Source of the DNA: Bradyrhizobium sp. CCGB12
GTDB taxonomy: Bacteria; Pseudomonadota; Alphaproteobacteria; Rhizobiales; Xanthobacteraceae
DNA length: 64,000 bases
Assembly (NCBI RefSeq): GCF_024199845.1
Contig: NZ_JANADO010000001.1
Location: 5,642,001-5,706,000 of the forward strand
Direction: 5' to 3'
Below, one piece after another: positions 31,782 through 42,121 of this stretch. Numbering within the stretch: position 1 is the stretch's first letter; each line of letters opens with the position of its first letter. The notes under the pieces are model-generated. The model was not told where the DNA came from and ran no database searches. It saw only the letters and a list, made by a program, of their open reading frames with translations. The position numbers were made by a program, and so were the translations under genes.

Positions 31782-32945
31782 TCACGCACGATAGAGGGTG
31801 TGTGGTGTACTGCTGAGTATTTCCGCACCGCGGTCTGTTACCAGGACGTGCTCGCTGCATCCAAACAAATAGCCTCCTTCACTGAACAGAATAATCGGGA
31901 TGTGGAAGGTCATACCGACCCGGAGCATGTCGGCGGCACCTGGCTCTAAGCTGAGGTTACCGCGTTCCGTCCAATGGATGCCGGTTTGGTACCCGGTTCG
32001 GTGCCGAAAGACCCGCGGACGCCGAGATCGAGCGATCGCGTTCCGAGCGGCCGCGTCCACCTCGTTCGCGGTTACACCCGGCCTGATAGCGGTGATCGCA
32101 GCCTCGAGGGCCTTCACCGACAAGGTATGCAAGGATTCTGTCTCTGGATGCCGACCAAGAACAACGCTTCGGACCAACCCTGCGGCATACCCGTGTTTCA
32201 CGCCGCCAATTTCTATCATGGCAGGTTCGTCCTTTCGGATCTGATGAGGTATCGCACTGCCATGGGGAACCTTAGTTCGCTCACCGAATACCAGGGTAGA
32301 AGATCGCCAAAGCTCACCGCCCGCTTTGCTCACTTCTTCGAGGATGGCCGCATACACTTCCGTCTCGGTGACTTCTTCGCGCACCGATTTCTGGAAGGTG
32401 CGCACGGCAAGATCGGTTAGCGCCATCGCTTCGCGCATCATCTTGAGCTCCAACTCGCTTTTCACCGCCGCCACCGACGCGACCAGACGAGTCGCATCGA
32501 CGATTTTCAAGCCGGGAAGTAGAATCTGAAGTGCACTTACATCGGCTGGCGCCACGTTCCAGCAACCGAGCTCAAAACCTACCCTGCGGGCTTGCAGTCC
32601 AAGCCGCCTGAGGAGATCGGCACACACGTTGGCAAACTCGTGCTCGTGGGTGTATGGGACGATCTCTTCTACGCATCCCTCCGCGCGAACTGCATCAACG
32701 TCGTACTCTCGGACTACAAATGTCGGCGCCCGCCCCGGCACGAGAATCAGCGCGAAGGGCGCGAAGTAACCACCAAACCCGTGGTATCCGGTGAGATACC
32801 TGAGGTGCCCGTGGGCAGTGACTAAGAGTGCATCGAGTTCTGCGCAGTCGACCGCCTGAAGCACCTGCTGCTGTCGACGCTTGTACTCAGATCTCGGAAA
32901 TGGAACGCCGGCCCGACGACTTGCTGAGAACGCGGCAATGACCAT
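31782..32945 (-). CDS. M24 family enzyme, second creatinase/DoeA-like copy
   Basis: A 387-residue paralogue of the gene at 17785. It shares the N-terminal FPRSEYKRRQQ, YLTGYHGFGGY, the central LVASVAAVKSELELKMMREAM, the ligand region MIEIGGVKHGYAAGLVRS and RTGYQTGIHWTERG. Metal-ligand aspartates are again replaced (Glu and Ala/Leu). GGAG lies eight bases before the ATG. The two copies differ throughout, so they are not a recent duplication and may have different substrates. Complete, isolated among IS remnants. Confidence 0.88.
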   Translation of the reverse strand: MVIAAFSASRRAGVPFPRSEYKRRQQQVLQAVDCAELDALLVTAHGHLRYLTGYHGFGGYFAPFALILVPGRAPTFVVREYDVDAVRAEGCVEEIVPYTHEHEFANVCADLLRRLGLQARRVGFELGCWNVAPADVSALQILLPGLKIVDATRLVASVAAVKSELELKMMREAMALTDLAVRTFQKSVREEVTETEVYAAILEEVSKAGGELWRSSTLVFGERTKVPHGSAIPHQIRKDEPAMIEIGGVKHGYAAGLVRSVVLGRHPETESLHTLSVKALEAAITAIRPGVTANEVDAAARNAIARSRRPRVFRHRTGYQTGIHWTERGNLSLEPGAADMLRVGMTFHIPIILFSEGGYLFGCSEHVLVTDRGAEILSSTPHTLYRA

Positions 32946-33879
32946 AAATTCGCTCCATTAATCTCGGTGGCATCAGACCTACGCTTGGAATGGTTCTCGC
33001 AGGCAAAGGTTCGAACCAGTTGAGCGGGCAGAGCCTGATTTCTGTGCAGTTTCGTGCGCAGTTCACTCGATCAGCAATGATGCAATCCTAAGCAGCGATA
33101 TCAACTGTCAACTTTGGCAGTTCCAACGCTCAACGTTTCCAAAGGACGGTGCAAACAGATGATTCTTGATGAGATCAGAACGAAGGCACACTTAGATGGT
33201 TCAGGCCGCCGGAGGCGTCCCTGTGAAGGACAAATTGGATTTTCGAGTAAACGACAAGAAGTCAGCTTGTATGGCGGACTACTTTCGTTGGTCGCGGAGC
33301 GAGGGTCGGTGATGACTGCCGCCGCCGTATGCGATTTATCATCGCGTCCCTGGCGAGCGCTCGCGACTGCATAGCGAACTGGGGCATCACAGAGGTCCTT
33401 TCGAGGTGCGACGACAATATGTCTTGATGATTGTTGCAGCGCTCAACCGTATCCGTGGTGTCCATCATCTTGCGCTTCCCTGGAGCCAAGGCGCGAAGGC
33501 ACGGCGTACGGCTGATCGCTAAGCCACTTCGATCGGCGCATACTGCTTACCCATTTAGCCTCTTCGCCATGTAGACGAATCCCGACAGAAAACGTATCGC
33601 GGTGCTTACAGCATGCAACGCCGAAGCTGTTCTCGAGGGTGCACGATGGTCTACGAGAACGCCGAGGTGAGTGCCTCTCGGGTAAGACCGCATGTTCGTC
33701 TCCTGATGAGGTGGCTCGCCCTACCTGCGCGTCCGTGGCTTGCGCGGGCGGACCGAGCCGATCCTCAGGAGAACTAGCCGTGGCAGATTATAAGCAAGCA
33801 TTCGTCAGAATCGATATGGCCAAGCCGAGAGACGCAGTCGCGATAGCGGACGCAGGCCGGGAGGAAGAGGATCGCGGCG
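32946..33879. other. Intergenic, nothing recognised
   Basis: More than 900 bases upstream of the second M24 gene. A plus frame at 33114-33374 and others are short and unmatched. Probably decayed DNA plus the promoter of the M24 gene. Confidence 0.35.
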
Positions 33880-35300
33880 CGGCCGATCCAAGCGCCCGTC
33901 GCAACACCGATTGTTCTCACGGCAACAATTCGTCAAGCGCCTCTGCCGGCGTTTTCCAGCCCATAGTTCTTTCTCGGTCAGGATCGAGGGACGCGGCCAC
34001 GGCGGCGATCTAGCCGGCGCTGTCAACGCTTATGTCGGTGCCTTTCGGGAAGTACTGACGCAGCAGTCCATTGGTGTTCTCGTTGATGCCACGCTGCCGT
34101 GGCTTTGTGATCGCAGAAGTATACTTGGACACTCGCGTCGATTTTGAGGTAATCATGCTGAGCCATTGCGGCTCCCCGATCCTAAGTCAGCGAACGATGC
34201 AAACTCTTCGGGCAAGGTGGTTATGGTGCGCGTAATCGCGTCGCGCACGGCCTCAGCTCCGTATCCTGCGAGACGATTCTTCATGCGCGGAGCTTCGCCA
34301 TGTCCTGCAAGCCGGCGAAGATGCAGCAACATCGTGAAGCGTGTCGTACGCTCAATCGCGTGCCGATCTTCGAGTTGCCAAGACCAAGGATGAGGTCTCC
34401 CTCCCAGTGCCCCGGCACTCCGCGATCGACCGCTTAGCCGGGCAGTTGACTGATCATAATCTCTGGCGAGGCAAAGCTCTTGGCTCGCCAGCGTGCGCGC
34501 ACCCTGGGAACCTGCAACACGCGCCGCTTCGCAAGCAGGCGTAGCGCACCCCGACCTTGAACGAGTCGGGCTTGAATGGCTACGTGGCTGGTGCGCGTCT
34601 TGTCGTCTCGGCAATGGTCGGGCAATCTGCTCCGGCTCCAAGCCCTGCCCCATTGCCGATCCATTCGCGGGCCAAGCCGAGGGCCCCTCCATGGAACCGA
34701 GGGCCAGGAACGGCAGCCCCACTGGGGTCATGACTACGCCGGCCGGCCGCTGCTACACATAACTGAGCAAGTTGCCTTGAGCGCAAGCTTGGGCCGACGG
34801 GCCGTTTGCTCTGCATGCGAGTGGGCTGTCGATGCACGATACTCCAGGCCACCGCTGCGCGTCGCGGCATTGCGTCGTAGCTGTCGGGAGATGGTCGAGG
34901 CGGACGGCCATGATCTCGCGTCTCGAAAGGCCCTACACACGAAGCAGTGCGATCTCCTCACGCTTCGCAAATGAAAGATACCAGCAGGATGGCGGCTCGG
35001 TCGAATATCTGAACATCGCAGGTGCCATGCCGCCCGCCTGTCGGAGCAATCTGGTTCTGACAGGCTACGAGATACCAGCCGTCAACGAAGCATCCTCGCT
35101 TGTCATTGTCTGGGCGATCCCCAACCAGAATCGCTGGAGTTCAATTCGTCCCTCTACTAGTGGCCGTCCCAGTGACGGCAGCGGCGCTCGTCCAGACGAT
35201 GTGATCGCCGCTTTCGAACGTCCATCCGCGAGCTCCTTCGTTCAGGTGTCACGACGACCGTTTGAATCCGCCCATGACGCCTCACAGGGCTATCATCGGG
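33880..35300 (-). mobile_element. IS30-family transposase remnant
   Basis: From 35300 downward the minus strand gives RFWLGIAQTMTSEDASLTAG, LRQAGGMAPAM, YLSFAKREEIALLRV, STISRQLRRNAATR with SGGLEYRASTAHSHAEQ, then EDRHAIERTTRFTMLLHL, GAEAVRDAITRTITTLPEE, and near 33900-34100 GTNENTNG-like and LGWKTPAEA-like blocks in shifted frames. Order and content match rhizobial IS30 elements. Several frameshifts are present. Confidence 0.85.
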
Positions 35301-36200
35301 ACTTATCAGCCGCCAATATCACCGGGTCAATGAGCCGCAAAGCCGACTGCTTTGCGTCAATCCGCTAACGAGAAGCAAAGTTCACGCCGCTAGTCTGCTC
35401 ATCGTCTCTCCTGATTCGCGGGACAATCTTGCCCGCCGTCAGGCAGAAACTCCACTTATTGCCCTGTCGAGATTTCCGGAGCCGCTCTGATGTCGACAGC
35501 CCACGGAAAAGAGCTCAGCAGCTTCCGCTTCCGAACCAGCCGCGACAACTTGTGGCCTTTTGCGCGCAAACGGACCACTCAAGTTTGCCTCGTTTCTGAC
35601 AGTGCACCAGCCTGTCGGTTGGAAGCATTGTCGCATTTTGCTGCGCCCGACGCTTTCTCTAGAGAAACTCCGAAGTGTGACATTATTGAAAGCGATGGCA
35701 CGATCGTTGCTATCGGGATTGAAGGCGATACCGAGGAGGCAGAGAGCTTAGCGCTGCTCCTGCCTATGAAAGAAAAACGAGCATGCCATAAAACTTTGGC
35801 AATCGGTCTTAGTGAGTCATAGTATGCGTCACCGAGACAAATGCCTCTTGGCAAGGGGCGAGTCGAGAGTCTGGCTCCCAACGCTGACATTAGACGCACT
35901 GGCCGAGATGGGTCAGAAAGTCGCGACCAGTTTGCCAGCATACCAAGCCGATATCACCAGCCGGCTGCAGGCTGGGCTCAGGAGGCGGTCAAAGCATCGT
36001 CAGCCGATTGGCAGTTGGGCTATGACGCGGGTCGAGGTGCGAGTGAACCATCTCTGGTAACCTGAGTGACAAGTGCTCAAAGCTGTGAGTCGAACTCGAT
36101 TCCTGGACAAATGCAGATGGTCGCCATTCATTTCTTTCAATGACCACGTCGACCGGCCGCAGCAAGTCGACTCGCCTTTTTGAGGAGCAGGAACATCAAG
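35301..36200. other. Intergenic, nothing recognised
   Basis: About 900 bases. Overlapping frames of 110-120 codons at 35490-35941 lie on both strands but have no recognisable domain. The last bases hold GAGGAG, the probable ribosome-binding site of the methyltransferase. Confidence 0.35.
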
Positions 36201-36992
36201 ATGAGCGACCCCATCCAATTCTGGAATGATCGGGCCGAGCAATTTGCTAGGAGTGCCCTCGACCCGAATTCCTTTTCTGCTCGACGAGCTGCTCTGGTTG
36301 CCGAACTCGTATCCCGTCATGTGTCAGCCGGTCGAATGCTGGATATCGGGTGCGGAGCAGGGCAGCTGTGCTTTCATCTTGCGAGACGCGGATTTGATGT
36401 ACACGGAGCTGATTTGTCTTCTCTACAAATCAGAATGGCGGTCCAAGCCGCGCGCGGAGTCCTCGATCGTCCGGAAGAACGGTTCCGGGTGTGCGCACCT
36501 CAATCTGTGCCGTTTGGAGGACGCTTCGATCTCATTGCCGCGATCGGCGTCTTGCCATATGTCGAGGATCACTCTGCTTTTATCCAGCGCTCGCTGTCCT
36601 TACTGAAGCCGACCGGCCTATTCGTTGTTTCGTGCACGAATCCGCGAAGCCTCTTTACGTTCACGGCGATAACTAGGCATGCGCTGTCGTTTCGGCCGGA
36701 TCGGGCCTGGTTTTCGGTGCTTGCAAACTTGGTACGAACGGGACTTTTATCCGGTAGTTGCGTCGATTTCCGAACGGCCCGTCAGTGCCGGAGCGCGGCT
36801 GCGTTGGATCAGTTGTGTTACCAGTTGGGGTTAACAATAGAGGGAGAATTGGACCTGTATAATATCGATTGTGGTTTGCTCGATCGATCTCCTCTCGCTA
36901 GGGGATCTTTTGGTCGAAGGCTGTCCCGACATCTCGGGTGGACGCACATTGGCGCATATCGATTAAGTGAACGCAAGCATCCCCTAAACTGA
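36201..36992 (+). CDS. SAM-dependent methyltransferase
   Basis: A 263-residue class I methyltransferase. Motif I is MLDIGCGAGQL (46-56), followed by FDVHGADLSSLQI, the acidic end of beta-2, and later FDLIAAIGVLPYVEDHSAF (motif post-II) and LLKPTGLFVVS (motif III). The C-terminal 90 residues (FRPDRAWFSVLANLVRTG) are not diagnostic. The start is ATG 36201, with GAGGAG upstream. It is not NodS as I know it. The gene is intact and alone, between IS30 and IS256 debris. Substrate unknown; small molecules, lipids and sugars are all possible. Confidence 0.88.
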   Translation: MSDPIQFWNDRAEQFARSALDPNSFSARRAALVAELVSRHVSAGRMLDIGCGAGQLCFHLARRGFDVHGADLSSLQIRMAVQAARGVLDRPEERFRVCAPQSVPFGGRFDLIAAIGVLPYVEDHSAFIQRSLSLLKPTGLFVVSCTNPRSLFTFTAITRHALSFRPDRAWFSVLANLVRTGLLSGSCVDFRTARQCRSAAALDQLCYQLGLTIEGELDLYNIDCGLLDRSPLARGSFGRRLSRHLGWTHIGAYRLSERKHPLN

Positions 36993-37649
36993 AAATGTAC
37001 ATTCTGTTTACAGGAATATAGATCAGGAAGTTACGGCCGAGAGATCCTAGCGGTAGTAGGCAAGACCCGCTCACCCTCACTGCAGCCGCCTCAAGCTCCT
37101 CAAGCTGAACCTCCTCCGAATTGATGGACCTCCAGTAGGACACGGAGAGCCACGAGGTGTCGGAAGGAGGTATGTCCATCGCCACAGTCCGTTTACAGGC
37201 GGCAGGGCCAGCGCCGCCGCAAGCAATGCATTGATCTCCGCACACTGTGAACATAGAGTATAGCGCGACATATGTGTAACGGCCGCGCGGGCAAGTGCTT
37301 TTTTGCCATTTCGTCCTCGGGGAACGGTGCGGTCATGTGTCCGGCCCTTCAGCGCGGTCGTGGACCGCTGGCGTTGATGAAATTCGCGATGCGAGGGCTG
37401 ATCAATCTGACGCGCTAAGCATATTGTAGCGCCGGCCTCTCTCGCCTCGGGATTTCGTCCCGTGGGGTCATCGTCTAGTTATGCACCTCGCCTTTGTCCG
37501 GCTACGCGCCGGGCAATCTGTTCTGGTCGTCAGGCCCGTGCTGCGCCGCTTGCCGCGCCAGTAGTTCGATAGCTCCTGCTCCTGGTGAGGAGCGCCAAGA
37601 TGACCCTGAGCTATCGCTGAAAGTTGGTGACGGCGAGAATCGGGAGGGC
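36993..37649. other. Intergenic, nothing recognised
   Basis: Follows the methyltransferase. No gene recognised; the right end runs into the left end of an IS256 element. Confidence 0.35.
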
Positions 37650-38270
37650 GGCATATCGTGGGGGTGCTTGACGCCTCCACTTCTCCACCGAAGGAGCGAT
37701 ATGCTTGTCTCCAAAGATAACATCATCAAGCTGATTCAGCTAGGAAAGGTCGACGACCGAATCACCGAGATCTTGCGCAATGGGGCGGATACTTTGTTGG
37801 GCTAGGCGGTCGAGGCCGAGGTCGCGCACTTTCTCGGCAAGCATACCGATTTGAAGACCGCGGACGGCAACCAGCGGGTCGTGCGCCACAGTCACCTGCC
37901 GGAACGCGAGGTGATGACGGTCCGGTCACCGTCCGCCGGCCGCGTGTACGCGATCGCAAGGCGCTCGCTACCGATCCCAACCGTATCCGGTTCTCTCCGT
38001 CGATTCTGCCAACCTACATGCGCCGCTCAAAATCGATCGAGACGCTGCTGCCGATCTTTACCTGAAGGGTATCTCCACCGGCGACTTCTCCGAGGCCCTG
38101 GCGGCGCTGCTCGGCAAGGATGCTGCCGGCTGTCGGCATCTGCCATCGGCCATCTGAAGGACGGTTGGCTTGACGAACACACCGCGTGGCAGAGGGGCGA
38201 TCTGTCGGCGAAGCACTGCGTCTACATCTGGGCCGATGGCATCCATCTCCAAGCACGCCTCGACCGATCT
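37650..38270 (+). mobile_element. IS256-family transposase, N-terminal half
   Basis: The plus strand reads MLVSKDNIIKLIQLGKVDDR, then AVEAEVAHFLGKHTDLKTAD, RQRVVRH-like and LPEREVMT, and in other frames YLKGISTGDFSEALAALLGKD, GHLKDGWLDEHTAWQRGDL, KHCVYIWADGIHLQARL. A stop and several frameshifts interrupt it. It stops at the first catalytic block and is joined to the end of IS110 copy B. Confidence 0.88.
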
Positions 38271-39028
38271 GATGGCCGCCGGGCGCGGATGCGCACGAAA
38301 CAAGCATGCAGTGGAACGGCGCCTTGGCCGCTGCCCAGGCCGCCTCGACCAGCATAGCGCGCGCGTGACTGCGGCCGATCTTACTGATGCGACCCTGACG
38401 GGGCCGCTCCCAGTCCCGACTGCCGCAACCGATCGCCGCCACGATCCCGGCGCAGATTGATGACGATCACCGGCGTGAATCTGGCAGTCGCCGTGCTGAC
38501 CGCGGAGTCGTCGATTGCGTCCTGCGTGATCTCGCGGTCGAGCAGGGCTAGGTCTTCCACCAGCCGATCAAGCCCACGGACGTGCCGATCGATGGCCGCT
38601 CGTTCATCGTCCGGCAACAATTGAGCGGCCAACCACGCCCGCCCGCGGCCGCTGAAAAGGTCAGCATGCGGGCACTTCGGTATCAGGTGCGCGTGCAGGA
38701 TCGAATGCACTTCGTTCTTGAGCCGCGTGCGATCCCGCACGACCAGGTAGCGTCGCGCCACCGGCCTGCGCTTGCGTTCGGTCTTCACGTCATGCGTCCA
38801 GATTTGCGGCAGGTACCCCGCCGCCTGCAGACTGGTAAACGTGCCGGCATCGATCTTGTTGGTCTTGACGTGAGCCTGGGCGATCGCCTTCATCTGCAAC
38901 GAATTGGCGATGATCACCCGCCCACGAATGGTGCCATAAGCCGCGACACCGCCATGCTAATCCGGGCCGCCTCGATCACCACTTCATCGGTCCACCGCAG
39001 ACTCTTGCCTATTCTTCAAGGCCGGCCC
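38271..39028 (-). mobile_element. IS110-family transposase, copy B
   Basis: Nearly identical to copy A over about 520 bases (38505-39028), including the one-base frameshift before VIIANS. It extends further than copy A into the C-terminal domain, in broken frames: VINLRRD in one, then GRISKIGRSHARAMLVEAAW with AAAKAP. It lies in the same orientation as copy A, 8.6 kb away. Confidence 0.9.
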
Positions 39029-39163
39029 CGGGACATATTCGAGGCAGACCTTCGCAAGATCCTCGGCGTTGAACTGTCCGTTAACAAACCCGGCTTGCAC
39101 GTCCTCTTTCAGACCACGTATAATTGGGTCCCTTGTAAAGGTGCCGACGTTCGCGATGGTCAT
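38989..39163 (-). pseudogene. Truncated gene start, cut by IS110 copy B
   Basis: Starts MTIANVGTFTRDPIIRGLKE with AGGAAG upstream, runs about 46 codons (…AEDLAKVCLEYVPG) and then enters the IS110 sequence. The codons before the junction look like genuine protein. It lies after the importer genes on the same strand. I do not recognise the family from so short a stretch. Confidence 0.4.
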
Positions 39164-39386
39164 GCGATCTTCCTATCGAGTTGGACAGTGTGGCTGCAGA
39201 TACCGACTTTGGTAAGTGTTCATCCCTGGGCAGGGAGTATCCGACTCCTTTAACCGGCCTCAAGCGAGAGATAGTGGCGCACAAGAACGCACACTAGCAG
39301 AAGTAATGATCACTCAGGATTCAGCTCGGCCCTCAGCCTGTTTCCAAACGCTTAAAGAGATGGAGCTGCTGAGATCGAGCAGGTCC

Positions 39387-40477
39387 TCACCTAAAGCCTG
39401 TCGATGTTCCGGATGAGACGAATTGGAACGCTCGCCTCATCCTGGCCTTCATCGGATACTCTGTTACACCGTATCGCTGCGCACTCAGCTCGGTCAGCTC
39501 CATTTCGGAGCGCTGGCAACGAATATCGGCCCCCTTGGACAGTCGACGTACTGGCGTCGGCACGATATCGCAGCGACCAGCGATGCGGAACGCGCAGCGC
39601 TCGAAAAAACTGCAGGCTTTCCCGCGCCCCTCATTGGCTAGCGCGGAACCAGCTTCCCTTAGCACCGCTCCGCCGATTCCATCGAGCCAACCTTGGCGCA
39701 GTTCGGGCACCGAGGAATAGAGGAGGTCCGAATAGGGATGCATCGGAGCTGGCGCAGAGCGCTCCGGCTGCCGTACTCCATGATCTGGCTCGCGTAGAGG
39801 ATCATCAGACGTCGCATACGGCTTTGACAGTGGAGAGGTCATGGCTGATACACAAGTAGGCGACGCCCAGTTCGCGCTGCAATTCGGCAGAGATCGAGGA
39901 TGGCCGCGCTGGCCAATGTGTCGAGTGCAGAGGTTACCTCGTCGCATACGATGACTGAAGCTCGACAGCGAGCGCACGTCCTGCCCGCCCGAGAGCTCGC
40001 TTGGAAAGCGCTCGGCCATCCTTGCAGGCTGGCGGACCATGTCCAGGAGTTCGCAACGCGCCGGTTCCGCTTGTCACCGGAAAGGGAGTGGTAGGACTCG
40101 AGCGCGCGACGGAGTATGCGGCTGATGCCCTTCCGGGTTGAACGCGGTGTCTGCCATCTGGGACATGAGCTGAATGCGGCGCAGCTGATCACGCGAGCGC
40201 TCCGCAGCCATGCGCGGCAGCTTCGCGCCATCGAGCAGAATCTCGCCGACACGCAGGCGGAAGAAGCTCAGCGACGACGCGCAAGCGTGCCCTTGCCGCA
40301 TCCAGATTCCCCGACGACACCAAGCGTCGTTCCGGCCATAATAGTAAATGCGACATCGCGCAGCACCGGGAAGGAGGGGACGCCATCGCGATCGGCGACA
40401 CCGTAGCCAGCAACAACAGTCCTGACCTCCAGCACCGGCGGGGCGGAAGTCCCCTGCGAGGGCTTGCTCATCGTCAA
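39387..40477 (-). pseudogene. Peptide/opine ABC importer ATPase (DppF-like)
   Basis: The N-terminus reads PPVLEVRTVVAGYGV and FPVLRDVAFTIMAGTTLGVVGESGCGKGTLAR, with Walker A GESGCGKGT, in one frame. The signature and Walker B lie in shifted frames (CDEVTSALDTLASAAILDL, where the usual DE before PTSALD is altered by the shift). The C-terminal zinc-site-like block typical of OppD/OppF proteins is seen as CSFFERCAFRIAGRCD. At least three frameshifts. Its start lies just after the end of the DppD-like gene. Confidence 0.85.
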
Positions 40478-40489
40478 TCGATCGTGCGG

Positions 40490-41260
40490 TTCGCCGGCTG
40501 CAATGAGGCTCTTCGTTTACTCGTTCTTCGGCTCTGAAGGATACGCCTGGTCGAGTCGACCTCGCGGATGACGCCGTCGCGCAGCACGATGATCCGATCG
40601 GCCATCTGCGCGACGACGGCAAGATCGTGCGAAACGTGGATGGCGGTTTTACCACGCTCCCTGATCGCCTTTTTTGACGATTCGGAGCACCTCAATCTGC
40701 GTCGTGACGTCGAACGCCGTACTCGGCTCGTCGAAGATGACGAGCTTCGGATCATTAACGAGCGCCATTGCGGCGAGCAGGCGCTGCAGCTGACCGCCCG
40801 AGACTTGGTGAGGCTAGGCCGTCACCAATATGCTCGTGATTGGGCAACACGAGCTCACGGAATAGCGAGAGCGCCTTCGCTTCGGCCTCAACAATCGGCA
40901 CTACCTGAGATCTGCGAGCTCTCGATCACCTGTTTCAAAAGTAAATGCGCGGGACTACACGAAGAGGCGGCGCTCTGCGGCATAGGCGACGTCGCGACCG
41001 CGAAGAGATGAGAGTTCACGCTGAACGAGGTCACGTCGGTCAAGGGAGACGTGGCCACTGGCAATCTTGGTGCCCGTACGGGCATAGCCCATCAGTGACA
41101 GCGCGATCGTGGTCTTGCCGGAACCAGTTTAACCGATCAAGGCAACGACTTCACCCGGTGTACCTCGAAGCTTACGTCCTGGACGATTGCGGATTCGCGC
41201 CCGCGATCATCGCGCGTAGTCATGCGTAGGCTATCGACTCTTACAATGCGGCGATCGCTC
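40490..41260 (-). pseudogene. Peptide/opine ABC importer ATPase (DppD-like)
   Basis: Pieces in different frames on the minus strand include the N-terminal DDRGRESAIVQDVSFEV, a broken Walker A region near 41120, the block around Walker B (near 40740), and, well preserved, ERGKTAIHVSHDLAVVAQMA with DRIIVLRDGVI, the H-loop and following strand. Stops and frameshifts run throughout. Confidence 0.8.
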
Positions 41261-41299
41261 AATGTTTTCCGCTCGAGGGCCAACGGCCCGGCAAATTAT

Positions 41300-42121
41300 C
41301 GATAAGGAGATTCACCCCAACGTGAGATTCGCAATCGCAACTGCCGGCATGACGACTGCGAGCGCTCCTTCGGAGAGACCACCGATACTTTCATGAATGA
41401 GCGAGCCTCAGTCGGCATTGAGCGGCTGAATTCCGAGACCTAGAAACGAGAAGCTCGACAGGAGCAGTACCGCAAATACAAAGTGGACACCAAAGTCGAT
41501 CAGGACACGGCCCCATGATATTTGGCAAAATCGCCTCCCGCATGACGTATGCGGCATTCTCTCCCCGAGCGCAGGCAACCTCGACGAAATCGAGCGCGTT
41601 CACATTGATCGCAAGCGCACGCCTAATGCGGAAGGCACCAGGGGTGAAGATCACGATGGTGCCGATCAGTACTGGGATTGAGGAGCCGAGTGCGGCAACA
41701 ACCACGAGCGCCGATATCTTGCTCTGGATTGAAATAAGTGCATCGAAGAAGCGGCTCAGCACCATGTCGACAGATCCGCGTGAGACCGCCGCCAGCATGC
41801 CAAGCGTACCACCCAATACGATAGCAAACAAGGATGCAGCCGCCGCGACTCCGATCGAGTAGCGCGCGCCGACGAGGATGCGACTGAGCACATCGGGACC
41901 AAGATGATCCCCCCGAGCGGCAACGTCCAGCTGGTCGGCCTGAACATGTCACTGTCGACAAGCCAACCCCGATCGTGCGGGGTGATGTAGGGCCCAATTA
42001 CCGCAACCACCACCCAGAAGATCACGATAACGATGCCAACGATGGCAGCAATGGGCAAACGTACCCGGCGCCGCCGCAGGTCCGGCGTTCCAATAATCGC
42101 GCGCGTCTGATCAACGCTCAT
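41300..42121 (-). pseudogene. Peptide/opine ABC importer permease (DppC-like)
   Basis: The first 70 codons read MSVDQTRAIIGTPDLRRR and a transmembrane helix (AIVGIVIVIFWVVVAVIGPY), then a frameshift near 41910, then VLSRILVGARYSIGVAAAAS, LGMLAAVSRGSVDMVLSRFF and VEVACARGENAAYVMREAIL, the EAA loop that contacts the ATPase. A second frameshift near 41510 precedes SFLGLGIQPLNADWG, a hallmark of DppC/OppC. Everything needed is present but out of frame. Confidence 0.88.

Noticed and set aside
38582..39253. 223-codon plus-strand ORF, also present at 29981-30496
   Set aside because: Antisense shadow of the IS110 transposase; it repeats only because the element is duplicated.
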